Positions 11,047-23,022 of a stretch of 64,000 nucleotides of DNA are shown piece after piece (position 1 is the stretch's first letter; every line of letters starts with the position of its first letter). The notes below the pieces were generated by a model, which worked only from the letters and a program-made list of their open reading frames with translations, had not been told where the DNA came from and searched no databases. Source of the DNA: Hyparrhenia diplandra (taxonomy: Eukaryota; Streptophyta; Magnoliopsida; Poales; Poaceae); assembly GCA_015847255.1 (NCBI GenBank), contig JADLZK010012337.1, positions 1 to 64,000 of the forward strand, read 5' to 3'. Position numbers and translations under genes: made by a program.

Positions 11047-12000
11047 GCTTGCTCTCTTGCTTGGTTCAGATCTGAGTGTAGTGGATTCATAGCAGTACTC
11101 TCGTTGTTGGTGGTGGCAAGGCGTCTGGTTAGAGGCATGCCATAGCTGAAAAGTAAACACGGAAGCAACTAGGAAGCTGCCATCCGCTACACGGATAGCA
11201 CATGGGTCCACTACACACTACACGCCTCACGCCCTCCAGCATTATCGACCTTAATTCCGACAAGCACGCAGCGCACTTTTTGTATAAATTTTATCATTCT
11301 TTACGATGACCAGAGACGGGTCGGTCAAGCGTGTTAGTTCTGAATCGCCGCGCGCACTTTCGTACAAGAAGAGTGCATCACTTACCAACGGCTCCCACAT
11401 TTCTCTGTCATGGCTCAAAATGTTTGATGAGACAAAAACAATTTTGCACAGCTGTAAAATGGAAAACAATATTTTCAAGTGTTAAAACATGCCCAAAATT
11501 TCCATGGATAAAAAAACGCCTAAAAAACTAACACACAGCATGAGCTGTCGAAACTAAAGTTGAAGATCCAACTTTTGTTTAATTTGGATAGATGAAACGA
11601 TTATTGTATTGAGAGATTGAAAGCTCCAAAGTTTAGTTTGGCATCCTTTTTCATCTTTAGTTTGTGATAATGGATACTAAAACTACTTTTTTCCCCCCAC
11701 TGTATCATGGGAGCCAACAACCACGTGGTCTTGTAGGAGGGCGTGGCATCGTTCACCTTTAGCTGTGTTTTCTTGCGGACGTGCGTGCAGGGTGCAGACA
11801 CAAGACCACTTGGCACTAGTGGAACGAAAAAGGTTGCATATATTATTTATCTCAATGACCAAACTCTGGACAGCGGATACAATGGGTTCAAACTTTTTAA
11901 TTATGTCACCAAAAACCAAAGTGGGATGGGAGCGTGTTGTGCCGTGAGAGTGGTTAATTGCCCCGTCCTCCCTTAGCTGAATTTATTTTGAATCTGCTAA
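11047..12000. other. NLR1 upstream region, no gene seen
   Basis: This region would contain the promoter of NLR1. I see no strong TATA element at a convincing distance and no conserved coding sequence. Short open frames on both strands lack domains. Confidence 0.4.
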
Positions 12001-12035
12001 TCATTCCATCAGTTTGATATTTCCGAATATGTTCT

Positions 12036-12416
12036 ATGTTCCCAATGCAGAATCAAAGTACCCTCCAGATCCAGACATCCCTTCCAACTCCAGACGCAGT
12101 GGATGTATCTGTGGCAACTGGAGGCCAAATCCATCAGCATGCGGCCGGATACCAGCGGCAGGTGGCCGGTTCCGGTGGCAGGAGGCTAGATCGGCCCAGC
12201 GATGTGCACCGGGCAGTGGCTTTGGAGGTGCTTGATGACCTCAACCGGTCCAAGGATAGGCTTGTTAGACTTGTCCATGGGTTTTCATTTCTTTATTTGG
12301 TTTACCAAGGCGGAAATTTAAACTGCCTAGATGGTGACAAGAGGCGTCCAGTGGAAATTTCAACACTTGACGCTGCCAAGAAGTGGCCATGGCTGCCGGC
12401 CACCGATAGCTTTTAA
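12036..12416 (+). CDS. Unassigned open reading frame, 126 codons
   Basis: An open frame on the plus strand in an otherwise gene-poor interval. The predicted product is hydrophilic, with no membrane span, signal peptide or motif that I recognise. Its middle part contains HRAVALEVLDDLNRSKDRLV, which looks helical. An overlapping frame at 12014-12235 is also open, so openness alone is weak evidence. It could be an exon of a captured gene fragment or chance. No flanking element boundaries were found. Confidence 0.2.
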   Translation: MFPMQNQSTLQIQTSLPTPDAVDVSVATGGQIHQHAAGYQRQVAGSGGRRLDRPSDVHRAVALEVLDDLNRSKDRLVRLVHGFSFLYLVYQGGNLNCLDGDKRRPVEISTLDAAKKWPWLPATDSF

Positions 12417-12419
12417 AAA

Positions 12420-14260
12420 ACCTTGTGTTGTTTTCCTTGATGCATGACAAGCACTACGCAACACAAGACTCTCCACTTAACCCAAAAAGTGTTCACTCTT
12501 TGCGTCCAGTTGCTCCTTTTAAAATAGTTGCTGCTTTCCTCAGAGACCAGCACCACGCTAATACGTCGATCCGTACCTAACGCTGATTCGTCTGCCGATG
12601 ATCATTGTAGCAGTTGGACTAGCAACTTCCTTCCTAAAGAATACTGCAGGCACAATCACGGGTAACCATATTCATGTTGCATATCGCCAGGAAGGGAATC
12701 TCTTACGACCTAATACATGCATCTAGCCAAATGAACCAATATGGCACCAAACTCTGGAGTTGGGTATATATATTCCTGATAGGAAAAGAAATCCCAAACA
12801 AATGAATTATTGAACCGTGTTATTGCTTAGTATAATAATTTAAGAAAGCAATAGCCAATTTATTATGATCGAAACAATGTATCAGTTGCATGCTCGTCCA
12901 CATACACATGTTGGCTCTGCTGTGGAATTGGCTTGTACTGCCTCAAACGCTATGTTAATGAACAACATCAGTTCAGAGGCAGCCTTCAGACTCCGTGCAA
13001 AAAATAACAACTTTAGAAGTAGGTGGGCTCCTTACAACGTCCAACTTTGTTAATTAATTCATAAAAATAATACCAAGCCCATTCATGAGTTCACTGCCAG
13101 CCCAAACCACATCTGCTACCGTCGTGGACCCGCCCCTCCGGACGCCACGCGGAATTACAAATCGACGCCGCCTACCACAGATCGAAACCGCCTGCCCGCC
13201 CCGGCGCCATTGTCGCTGCAGATCGAGGCCTTCTGCCCTCTTGTCTTCCAAACTCACATGCCAACACGAAGAAGAAGACGATGTGCGAGGATGGAGACCG
13301 ATCAGTGAGAGAGGGACACGCAGAGAGGGAGGGTGTGAGCGCAGCGGGGGCAGCGGAAGCGTCGAAATTAGGAAGCTAATCACTTACAAGCATTTCACTG
13401 AACACCTTATGTGTGCATTTGGTAGATCAAAGCCTCACCTCTCCTCTCTCAAACCCTAGCTCTCTCCCCCTCAAAACCAAATGAACAAGCCACACCCTAG
13501 AAGAGGAAGTCGGGTACCCCTTTTGGGCTGAAATGGACACTTCGTGAAAGGCACCCCAAAGTTACAGATTGTCACATAAAAGTCCCTAAACACCTAACCA
13601 AACATATAAGAAACATTTTCATCATTTAAATGCTTAAATGAGCCTTCAAATGGTGTCAATGGGAGCTGCAACATCACAGAGGGAAATGGCCACCGCTCAC
13701 CTTTTGGATGGACCATTCGTCACATACATGTGTGTGTTCAAAATGACACAACCGGCCTTACATATGTTTGATGATTATTTTGATTATTTTGAGGCAAGCT
13801 TTATACGAGAATATATTTCTCCAGTTCATACTACTTATTGACGCGTTTACAAGCGTACCAGATTTACCATGGTTGAGCCTAGCTATGACACATGGCCCCA
13901 CCTCTGAAATATTTGTACAAGGCCAAAGTTCTCTTGACGAGAGTTCGAGAGTTGCGTTGATGCTGGAACACTTATTTGGTTCTGAGATGTATAAGTCAAA
14001 AGAGATTTGATATCTGTATATGCGTGTGTATAACTACCAATATCAAAGTCCTGGGAAGATACGCAAGTGGAGGTAACGGACTCCAATCTAATCTAAAACA
14101 GAGATGTTTGCTTGCCCAAGAAGTTTACGTCCTGCCCCTGTCCCTATATAAAACAGGCACCCTGGCCAACGTAGGGGCTGGCTCCCGTTCTCATGCATCT
14201 ATACACATATATGCTGCCACGCAACACGGAGACCCCTTGCTGCTCTCAACTCGCCGAGAA
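12420..14260. other. Intergenic region, no supported gene
   Basis: Mixed AT-rich DNA with a GC-richer island at about 13085-13360. The open frames in that island (both strands, Arg/Pro/Ser-rich) look like a by-product of base composition. No repeats with boundaries, RNA genes or domains were recognised. Confidence 0.4.
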
Positions 14261-14263
14261 GCT

Positions 14264-14361
14264 GCACGCGTACGTCCGCCTGCTGCTCTTCGACATACGC
14301 ATCTACTCCAATGCACGCGTACGTCCGCCTGCTGCTCTTCGACATACGCATCTACTCCAAG
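14264..14361. repeat. Tandem duplication of a 49-bp unit
   Basis: Two adjacent, nearly identical units of about 49 bp, each starting GCACGCGTACGTCCGCCTGC and ending CATACGCATCTACTCCAA. Unit 1 is 14264-14312 and unit 2 is 14313-14361. The near identity shows a recent duplication. Confidence 0.9.
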
Positions 14362-14529
14362 CACGGCCCTCAAAATATCTCCACTATTTCTCTTTTTTAT
14401 GGTGTGATATAAAAATATTATATATGTTGTGTATACTATTTCAATGAAGTTTTAATGATTTTCATAATCTATTTAAGTATTAGATGAGAGGTAGTACAGT
14501 AAATGCTATAAAATTATATTGTAGAGTAA

Positions 14530-14760
14530 TAAAAGTGTGGGCGTGCCACATTAGGTGTCGGTACCAGCCAAGCACGGCCCAAAGTGAGGGCGCGTGCCAT
14601 GTAGCCCGTCGTGCGAGATCCTAGGCGCGCACGCGCCCTCGTGTTCGTGTCGTGCCAGCACGCGCCCAAAATATTTCGTGCCGTGCCGTGCCGTTTCGGT
14701 CGTGCCAAAAAAGTCCGTGCCATGGCCCGCCCTCAAATGGCACGCCCAAGTCCCAGCTCT
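14530..14760. repeat. CGTGCC-rich repetitive segment
   Basis: GC-rich DNA with many copies of GTGCC/GGCAC on both strands, including GTGCCGTGCCGTGCCG near 14678. Such CGTGCC-rich stretches occur in the subterminal regions of some grass hAT-type elements. I could not define terminal repeats or a target duplication here, so the hAT link is only a suggestion. Confidence 0.35.
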
Positions 14761-14778
14761 ACATCTAATCAATATAAT

Positions 14779-15260
14779 ATGGCAAGAGCCCAAGCTGCTG
14801 GCTCTTCCGATTTATTATATCATGAAAAAAGGCTCTAACAATTTGACAACGTCAGATCCCTCGCCCGTAGCGCAGTCGTTTGTCAAGTTGTCAATTATCA
14901 TATGGCAAGAGTTCAACCTACTGGCTCTTCTAATCTACTATACATCCATCGTCAGAACCCTCGCCGCGAGGTCCAGCAACTTGACAGCGTCAGAGCCCTC
15001 GCCGCGTGAGGTCGTTGTCGAAGTTGTCGACAATCGATCTGAGTCATGAAGAAAATCAAGACCGCACAAGTCGAGATTGTCTCACGTGATTTGATCTTAA
15101 AATGCAAGCAAGCATCAGGTCGCCGATGGAGTATCAAACCAGGCAAGCAACTCGTTGGTTCGTGCAGCTGCATCACCATATATACATCATGCCAGCCAGT
15201 TCGGCCGATCGACTTGACAACGTCAGAACCCTCGCCGCGCGAGGTCGTTGTCTGAGTTGT
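14779..15260. repeat. Cluster of imperfect direct repeats
   Basis: ATGGCAAGAGCCCAAGCTGC followed by TGGCTCTTC (14779) recurs as ATGGCAAGAGTTCAACCTAC at 14902. The motif TTGACAACGTCAGA followed by CCCTCGCC occurs at about 14840, 14980 and 15214, in two of these cases followed by GAGGTCGTTGTC. The spacing is irregular, so this is not a simple satellite. It probably belongs to an unrecognised element that extends towards 16590. Confidence 0.6.
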
Positions 15261-15299
15261 TGATGAAGAAAATCAAAGCCGCTCGAGACGGGAGTTCCC

Positions 15300-16600
15300 C
15301 GTCGCGATGACGTGCTCACAAGATGCGAGAGTCAGAATTGCTCTGCTCGTCATTATGAGAAAGATATCAATGCTATGCTGCTTCAAGAGGAGACCGTAGT
15401 GCTGTCCAGCGGCATCTCATGCACGCATACACCTTCAAGCCTGGCTGCTTTTCGCAATACGCATATACATGTTGAGGCCCTGCTGTTCGAGAGGATGCCA
15501 TGTTGCTCCACACACCCATGATCCTGCCGGTTGCTCCGTGCCACCAGGCATGCTGACGCCATGCACGCCTTTGGCTGCATGCACGTCCAAGTTGCTGATC
15601 CTTCCGGCGTCACACGAAGATGCAATTCGCCGAGATGCATCACCGCCGACCGATGCCGTTACACGTACACACACATATAATGCAAAGCCCCAGTGCATCC
15701 TCAGGAACTATCTCGCCTTCAATAACGTGGGCTATGTTGTTTTGCTGATGATCTGGATAGCAAAGTGCCCGATGGCGGTTGTCCATGATCACAAGTTCAG
15801 TGCTACCGCTGTGGACAGCAAAGCGCCTGATGGCGGCTGTCTACAGTGAGTTCGATGATTGATAAGGCATTTGCCTTCGCGGGTTCTGCCTGTATGTATA
15901 AAAGTCGTTGCGATCAGATTTGGTGTAATGCGCAAACTAATGCAAGTGACGCCGGGAGGCTGTCAATTTGATCTCATGGGAAAGCGTCGTCAAGCAATAC
16001 CTGTACCGCTAACTGCGTGTTGTCTTACACTACAACCATACCATCATACGTCTAGTGCCGGCGAGGCTAGACGGAATCATGGCCGAGTGCCGACGAGGCG
16101 AAGTCACTATTCCACCGACCGTCCTAATTAGCGGGATCGGACACATCGTTGCTGGGCACCGACGAGGCGAAAGCAACTCACACACATCCGTGTTAATGAA
16201 GGCTGGCATACATGACTGGGCACCGGAGGCGATAGTCACCCCTTCATCAACAATACATTCCGTTTACTCCGGCGTGGCGTTGGCGGCGTCACGACCAAGC
16301 TTCGACGACATAAAGCCACCCATATTTACCCCATATGGCTGGCGAGGATCAATCAAATGGCGACCATAAAAGCGCAGCTTAATCGGAGGTTTTACGTAAG
16401 CTTCGTCTTGCGGATGTAATTAACGGCCGCGCCCAACAGGCCCGGGGAATCGGCGAACTACGCAATTATCCTACAAGTCGGACTCTCCTTAAGCATGGCG
16501 CGAAGAAGACGGAAGAAGGCAATTTTTTCGTTGATCATGTATTTTGTATATTCAAGAAAGAATTAATGAAATACGTGGTTCTCGGAATATGTGTGCACGT
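15300..16600. other. Unassigned, locally repetitive region
   Basis: Short imperfect repeats occur here: AGCAAAGTGCCCGATGGCGG at 15760 resembles AGCAAAGCGCCTGATGGCGG at about 15819. A GCACCGACGAGGCGAA motif recurs three or four times between 16048 and 16230. The character resembles an LTR or another non-coding retroelement part, but no LTR partner, primer site or target duplication was found. No gene is supported. Confidence 0.4.
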
Positions 16601-16689
16601 GTCTCCCTGCATTACATTATTTATACATGTCTTCGCTCGGTTTTCGACCAAACAACATACATCAGGATATGCACCATGCATGAAGCAAT

Positions 16690-17760
16690 GGAAGCAACAC
16701 ATAGACCCTACTCAAACAGAAAGCTCCAGAAACTAAATAATACTAATACAAGCCAGGAGTTCAGAATGAAGAAAATGATGCAGGTTCTCATAGCCAGCAG
16801 ATGCATAGAAACTTTGATACAACATATATTCGAATAGAAAGTAGCCTGGCTGAACATAAGACTCGATACAGTCGAGTAACAACTTGTGGCAATGCCTCTT
16901 GTCAGTGTGTTCTTCCCAGGTCCACCAAATGTTATCTCAACATGAGGCGGGCCTAGGACGTGTAAACATTCCATTTTCACTTAATGAAGTGCGAGCTAAG
17001 CTCGCTTTCAAAAAACAACCTATGGTGATGTGCTGATGTAGTCTCTCATGCAGAAAGTTGGTTTAGAAACAATAATCTGCGAGAGGAAGCACGTTGGTCA
17101 ATAATGATTCTACTGAATCTTCTTAAGATATTATGCTTACAAACCATAAATTATCCCAGAACCAAAGTGCTATTTCTAGTGAATAATCACAGAAGGATGT
17201 GCCAGAGACTCACAAGCGACAGATTTAAACAGGTGACTTATGTACAAATCAAACGAGGAATGAACCAACTATGGAGGCACCACGGTACACATCAAGATAG
17301 GAGAATGGAAAACAGAGTAGACTCGTCACTAGAAACAGAGTGCGTACGAGAAATAAACAGTTTTTTTTTCTTTTACAGCAGTAACAAACGAAGTAGACCA
17401 AAAGGCGACGGTGCTGTGACAGCAATGTTTCTTAGATTATTCTATATATTGCCAGGAATCACAATGTTATTTTTCTGATGGAATTAGGTTAACAGACTTT
17501 CTAATATTAGAATGGCTGAATTGCTAAAGCAGCTACTATACCGCATCATCATTCATCAGCCAAGCAGAAGGCATGGAGAGAATACGTACAGTGTACGCAG
17601 GCATGCTTTGGTTCCAAATTTGGATTCCTTTAAGAACTTGCTGGGCTTAGTTTGCCCAAATCAGTATCAGCAGTTCGTGAGGCCACCACCTCCGCTTCTT
17701 CTTTGTCGTGTGTGGATACCATCTTTCCCTTTTGGTTGAAAATCCAGATTGAACAAATCA
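16690..17760. repeat. NLR 3'-flank block, copy c (beside NLR2)
   Basis: Collinear with 3470-4700. Shared landmarks include ACAACATATATTCGAATAGA (16816), GCTGTGACAGCAATGTTTCT (17413), AGGCATGCTTTGGTTCCAAA (17599) and TTAAGAACTTGCTGGGCTTA (17631). It sits at the same distance from NLR2's end as copy b does from NLR1's. This supports duplication of a whole gene-plus-flank unit. Confidence 0.8.
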
Positions 17761-17880
17761 TTAATTCAGTAAGACAAACAAAACGACAAACAAATCATAT
17801 ATATGCCAAAATGGAATGAGAAACAAAACAAACAAAGAGATAATAATTTGATTGGAACCAGTACAAAATACCCGCCGTAC

Positions 17881-19863
17881 CTCATTGAACTTATGCATCT
17901 CAAGCGTCGGTTGGTTGGGATGCAGCTTGCATGCGTTCCCCAGCGCAGCCAATGCAGCATTGCTCTCTGCAACTGTCACGTCTTCAGTGTCGATCCACAC
18001 TTTGAGCTCCCTGAAGAGAAGGCAGGTACCTAAGCCGATATTCCCACAGTCACCGTTATTATCTTTTAGGGCCCGTAAATTGACATCAAATTGAAGCACT
18101 TCAAGATTTGGCATCACGCCAGAGGGTACAACTTTTCTGCAGTCATTGCTTTTTCTAGAGGTAGAGGGCATATCATCTTTTCCATTCCATATGTGCAATG
18201 AAATCCTAGCGTCCTCCTCATTGGGCTGCTCAAAGTGCACCATTGTATTGATGTCAAGGTACCTCAACTTCTGGAAGCAGGAGCCATCACTGGCATTAAT
18301 ATTGCTAGCTGATGCTGTGGAATGTGTTACAAGACAAAGAAAACAGAGTGCTGGCAGCCTAGCAAGGAGATTCAGGTCCTGCTCATCCATAGTAGTTACC
18401 GCTAGGCTCAACAGGGACAGGTTGGGAAGACGTGAGGGATTAATGCATGACGGGAATTTAGAAAATCTAATAAGAGCCCAACCCAAGTATTGGAGAGTTC
18501 GTGGGAGCACAAAGCCTAATGCTTCCCACATGGCTGTATCTGCATCCCAAGCACGACCGGACACACTTATATACTGGATCTTTTGGAAATTCCTTAGAGA
18601 GTCCACAAATTCTCCCTGCATGCTCTCATCCAACCCATGAGTGGCAAATTCGAGCCGCCTCAGTTCTCGCAGGCTGCCTAGCTCCTTAACAAATCTCTTG
18701 GGATTATCACTGTGACCATTTATTATTCTGAGCTCCTCCAGGGAAACCAACATACAAATCCCATCTGGTACCTTGTTCCAAGCACATAGCCGGACCAGCT
18801 TTGTTAGGTGCACAACGCTTGCTGGCAACGTTCCTTTCACATCAAGTGTTTGCAGTAATTTAAGATTCCCTATTTGTTTCGGGAGCTCAATATAATCACT
18901 ACCTTGATATGCTATCCGAAGATACCTCAAGTGAAGTAAATCACCAAGATGCTCAAGGTGGCGACCTTCCGTAAAGTTGCAGTTTACTGCTATGTCCAGC
19001 ACGCGCAAAAGTTTAAATCTCAAAAACTGGTCCTGGATATCAATAATACACTTGAATTTAGTATATGACCTCACCTTAGGCATCCGGTAACCATGGCTTC
19101 AGAAATTCTTTTGCTCAGCTGTTCTATTTTGGTGGGTTAACCGACAGACATTGCTTAGTGCAGGTGTTCTTCGAATGAAAGCTACGCATCAGATCAAGAA
19201 CCATATCATGAACACGACATCCTGATATTTTTCCATCCCACTTGTCCTCCACTGCCTGGATCAAGTTTCTATTAATGAGATCATTGAAGTATCTTTCTCA
19301 ATCTCAAATAAACATGTACCTTGTTTCCCATCGACAAATCCTTCAGCTAGCCACTTCCATATCAAAAGAATCCTTTTGGATCTCATAATCTTACGGATAT
19401 GTACATAGATATAGTAAGCATGTCCTCAAATGTGGAGGCAGATCATAATAGCTATATGAAAGTATTGTCATAGTCTCTTCAGCTTCCCTATTGCCTTTGG
19501 ATCCAAAACCAATTGAGTTCAAGACCTCAGACCAATCGTATTTTGGTTTTACCGACCATCAAACTTGCCATTGTCATGACTGCTAATGGTATGCCTCCAC
19601 ATTTCTTTAGAATTTTATTGATGATATCTTCTGGGTGGTTATCATGGTACTTCCCCTCTACACCAAATATCCTTGTATAGAATAACTTCATAGAGTCATC
19701 ATCAGAAAGTGGTTTTAGCTTGTAAACATCTCCGGCCGGTGGCCCACATCAAACTTTTCGAGTGGTTGTGATTACTATACTTCCACAATTATTCTCAACA
19801 AGTGACAGTTTGATTGTTTCCCAAGTGCGCACATCCCATACATCATCAATTACAATAAAATAC
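17881..19863 (-). pseudogene. NLR2 exon 2: end of NB-ARC and LRR domain
   Basis: Minus-strand exon after an acceptor AG at 19864. It opens YFIVIDDVWDVRTWETIKLS, an intact kinase-2 motif (DDVWD), then RNBS-B GSIVITTTRK, and KKCGGIPLAVMTMASLMVGK (GLPL). LRTCLLYL (RNBS-D), [11 protein letters not shown] (MHD-type) and an open LRR block of about 400 codons from MPKVRSYTKF (19083) to NEV at 17881 follow. Lesions: small indels after RNBS-B and after GLPL, a stop where a Glu codon is expected after the RNBS-D motif, another indel next to it, one more before MHD, and stops just before the LRR block. It is the downstream part of the gene whose first exon is at 58541-59385. Confidence 0.9.
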
Positions 19864-20157
19864 CTATCCACATGAAAGTCCATGAACCATTGGTTAGTAA
19901 TGATTCTAGCTTCTGCGAAGCACGATATTTACTAAGATTAAAAAAATTGGCATGACGCATCAAACACATGACCAATCTTTGGGGCTAACAATCCGAACTG
20001 TAGGTAATTATTGAAGAGTAAAAACTTAACTTTACAACTTTTTGGAAACTGCACACCAAACGGCATGTTGCAACAGCAGCCAATAGCTTGGCCCTAAAAG
20101 AGTGTTTTCCCTAAAATTTATAGTATAATAAGAAAATATTCTGAAAATTTAAGGTCA

Positions 20158-20167
20158 ATTAATAAAT
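20158..20167. repeat. MULE target-site duplication, left
   Basis: ATTAATAAAT occurs immediately before GGAAAAAAGTCTAC at 20168 and again right after the mirrored terminus at 58249-58258. A 9-11 bp duplication is typical of Mutator-like elements. If the adjacent T is counted in the TIR, the duplication would read as 8 bp. Confidence 0.92.
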
Positions 20168-20385
20168 GGAAAAAAGTCTACTTAACCCCCAAACTATGGG
20201 CCTGTGACTAGTCCTTGCCACAACCTTTAAAAACGCTCAACGAACACATTAAACTTTGGTAAACCATGCAATCCACCCCGGCGGTTTTGATGGGCTGTTT
20301 TGTTTACGTGGCGGGCCACCGTGGAGCTGTTTTTGACACGGTGGCATGGATTCCTGGTGCGCTGAATCGAAGGCGGCGGTTGGGC
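20168..20385 (+). repeat. MULE left terminal inverted repeat
   Basis: Matches the reverse complement of about 58032-58248. Identity is very high over the first 110 bp and then falls as small indels accumulate (for example GGCGGTTTTGATGGGC against GGCCGGTTTTGATGGG). Confidence 0.9.
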
Positions 20386-21062
20386 CCTAGCTGCAGGGGC
20401 GTGCCCAACCGTCTGCGTCGCTCCACGGGCGCGAGCCGTCGGTGTCTTCAGCACCGTGCCGCGGCGGCTCGCCCGGTTGGCCCGACTGCCGACATGGAGG
20501 TGGTGCCCGGCGAGCACCGCCGGGCGTGCTCCTCCTTGTCCGGGTTGCCTAGGTCGTCGGCACTCGGCTAGCACGCTTGGTTTGGCGGTTGAAGTGGAGA
20601 CGACGCGGATGTGCATGCGGGCGGTTATGGCGAGCACGAGGAGCCGGCAACAAGCTCGCGTCGGCGGCGTCTGTGGATGAAAATAAAAGCGGCGAGTCGA
20701 TGAGCATCACCATGTGACAACGAAGCGAACAACAAACTAGGGGTTGAGAGATGTTTTGTAGGGGCCTAGCCACGGTGAGCGGCTCTCGGCGGCCATGGCG
20801 CACACCGTGGCAAAGACGCCGGCACCGAGGGACCATTCGGCTGCAATATGCGATCGCGGCGGTCTAGGGAGAAGCTCAAGGATGAGGCAGTTCTAGACTT
20901 CTAGTCTTGAAAGGAATCGGATGGAGGTGGAGCGGCGAGACAAAATTTGGTCGGTGGGTCAAGCTCACTAGCACGAGAGATGAAAGGGGAAAGGGGAGGA
21001 GAGCCGACGGTGCATCACTTTTAGCGGGGCCAAGCGGATGGCCTTGCTTAGGCTCTGGGCAG
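20386..21062. other. MULE interior, left GC-rich part
   Basis: GC-rich DNA between the left TIR and the LTR retrotransposon. Frames open on both strands are Arg/Ala/Pro-rich, with no recognisable domain. It may be captured gene sequence, as is common in rice Pack-MULEs, but I cannot name a source. It ends at the 5' LTR at 21063. Confidence 0.5.
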
Positions 21063-22995
21063 TGTTAACACCAAAATTTGGTAGAGCAAGGATGACAGAT
21101 GGGCGGCTGCGATGGTTGGTAAGGAGTCATTCGGCTAGCGGTATGGTGTCAATGATCTTTGTGGCATTGGGGAGCCCGCCGTTATTGGCTAAGGAGCACG
21201 AGTCAGAAGGAGCTGAGCAAGAGATGGTTCGCAAGCGTGGAGCGTCAAGGAGAATATTCGAGGACAAGGGCCCACATCACGTATAATTCCACGACTCAGA
21301 AGACTTGGAGGACAATGTATCTTAGCTAGATATTTAGTTACATTTATTTGTAATTAGTTAGGACTCAATAAGCCCGGGGTATAAATATAAGACCCCGGCA
21401 ATTTGTAAAAAGCGATCTACCAAATCAAATACAACCAACCCGGCTCCGTGTGCCTTGGCTACGGCCACCCTTCGAGTCGGTCGTGTCATCGATCTATGCG
21501 AGAGGATTCATCGACCGTCGACCTCCGTAAAATACCGGCAACCTTGTACCATGTCTAGTATCGTGCGGCGGATTTAGATTATGTTGCAAGTAGTCTTGTT
21601 ACTATGCTTAGTATTGTGCGGCGGATTTAGGCTATGGAGCAAGAGGGTTCTTTGTTAGATCATGAGTCGTGCGGCAGGCTAAGGTCTAGCTTGGGGGCTA
21701 GTTATCGGCTTCATCGGATTTGGCAATTCGGTGAATTCATTAAGTTATCGAAAGTGGTGCATGCTTTTCACTTATTTATTACTTTTTATTATTGCACACA
21801 CTTTTGCCCAATCTAGATTGGTGTAGTTGGGCTTTATCTTTTGTTAGATCTATATGTCATCTATACTTTCAAAGTCTATCATTAGCTTGTCATTAGATCG
21901 ACCGTTCTGTCATTGCCGAGCCTAGATCGATCTAGGTTGTCACGTGTTGCGGGTTCTTCTGGCGTTTAGTCATGAGTCATGTGGCGGGCTAAGGTTTTAC
22001 GTGTAAGTTTTTTCTTCATGGACCACGGATTCGGCAAGCTTGCCGAATGCGATTATGTGTTTACTTGTATCTTGCATGTGAAAGTTTACCTATCGTTAGA
22101 GTCTAGTGCGGCAAGCCGTATCATGCGGTGGATTAGCTTGTTGCGGTGTATCATGCGGTGGATAGGTTGTTAGGGCGAAGAGGGTTCGAGCGGTTAAATC
22201 GGCAAAGTTTGTATCATGCGATTGGATTAGCTTGTTGCGGTGTATCATGCGGTGGATTGTGTTAAGATTGATCGGGATGAATCTACGGCTTTGCTTTAGA
22301 TTAGGTTTGCATATGTACTTTACTTGTCTATGCATACGGCGCTTCAACGAGTAATGAGTATTTATAAATCTATTTAGATGTATGCGTGCTTTTAGCTTTT
22401 CATGGTTAGATTGTATCATGCGATTGGATTGATCTAGTTGTGGTAAGTGGTTTTATATCCGTAGCAAGTGGTATCATGCGGTGGATTAGCTTGCAAGGGT
22501 TTAAGCTTGACGGGTTTAGGAAAGCTAGGCGTGCGGTGAGACTAGTTGGATGAAACCTATGCATGTGTCATTTAGATTAGGTTTATATTTATGAGTTACC
22601 GCTTTTTGTTCCATGTTGTCAATTGATTCGATCCATGCAATAGAACTTTATGATGTCATATCATTATGATTGACTTTACTTGTTCAAACATGTCTTTTAT
22701 GATCATTCGGCAATTTGTTATCATATTACATCTTTATACATGCTTACCAAATGCTTTTATTATCCGTCGACGGATAGCTCTCATAGCTATGTGTCCTTAC
22801 ATTTGGCCTTAGAGCCATACATGCGGAAACTGTCTTGGTCTCACCGGGCATGTTCTAGATCTCACGTTTACTTCCTTGTCAATTAACGGGTCAAATTGAC
22901 TTGCGCCTCAAGGCGCTTCGAGGCAAATCGAGTAAAGCCAGCTATTTCGGCTTGTCGGTGTGTCTGGCGCAAGGAGTAGGATTTTTGTGCCTACA
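21063..22995 (+). repeat. 5' LTR of the Tat-lineage element
   Basis: Starts TGTTAACACCAAAATTTGG and ends TTTTTGTGCCTACA. It is collinear with 54902-56838, with scattered small indels and substitutions. The interior contains repeated ATCATGCGGTGGATTAGC-type motifs at 22120-22250 and 22470. A promoter-like GGGTATAAATATAAGACCCC lies at 21379, so transcription probably starts shortly after it. Confidence 0.93.
21379..21398 (+). promoter_or_regulatory. Probable LTR TATA box
   Basis: TATAAATATAAGA in a GC-flanked context within the 5' LTR; the same element (GGGGTATAAATATAAGATCC) is in the 3' LTR at 55222. It is the best candidate for the core promoter of the retrotransposon RNA. The assignment rests on sequence alone. 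Confidence 0.55.
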
Positions 22996-23002
22996 CACTT
23001 TT

Positions 23003-23022
23003 TTGGCACGCCCGGTGGGACA
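23003..23022 (+). other. Primer binding site region of the Tat element
   Basis: TTGGCACGCCCGGTGGGAC follows the 5' LTR after about 8 bp, where retrotransposons carry the sequence that anneals to a tRNA 3' end. The TGG start fits a tRNA ending CCA. I do not assign the tRNA. Confidence 0.65.

Noticed and set aside
13054..13459. Overlapping Arg/Pro/Ser-rich open frames on both strands
   Set aside because: Open on both strands in a GC-rich island, without a domain or supporting splice sites; base composition explains them.
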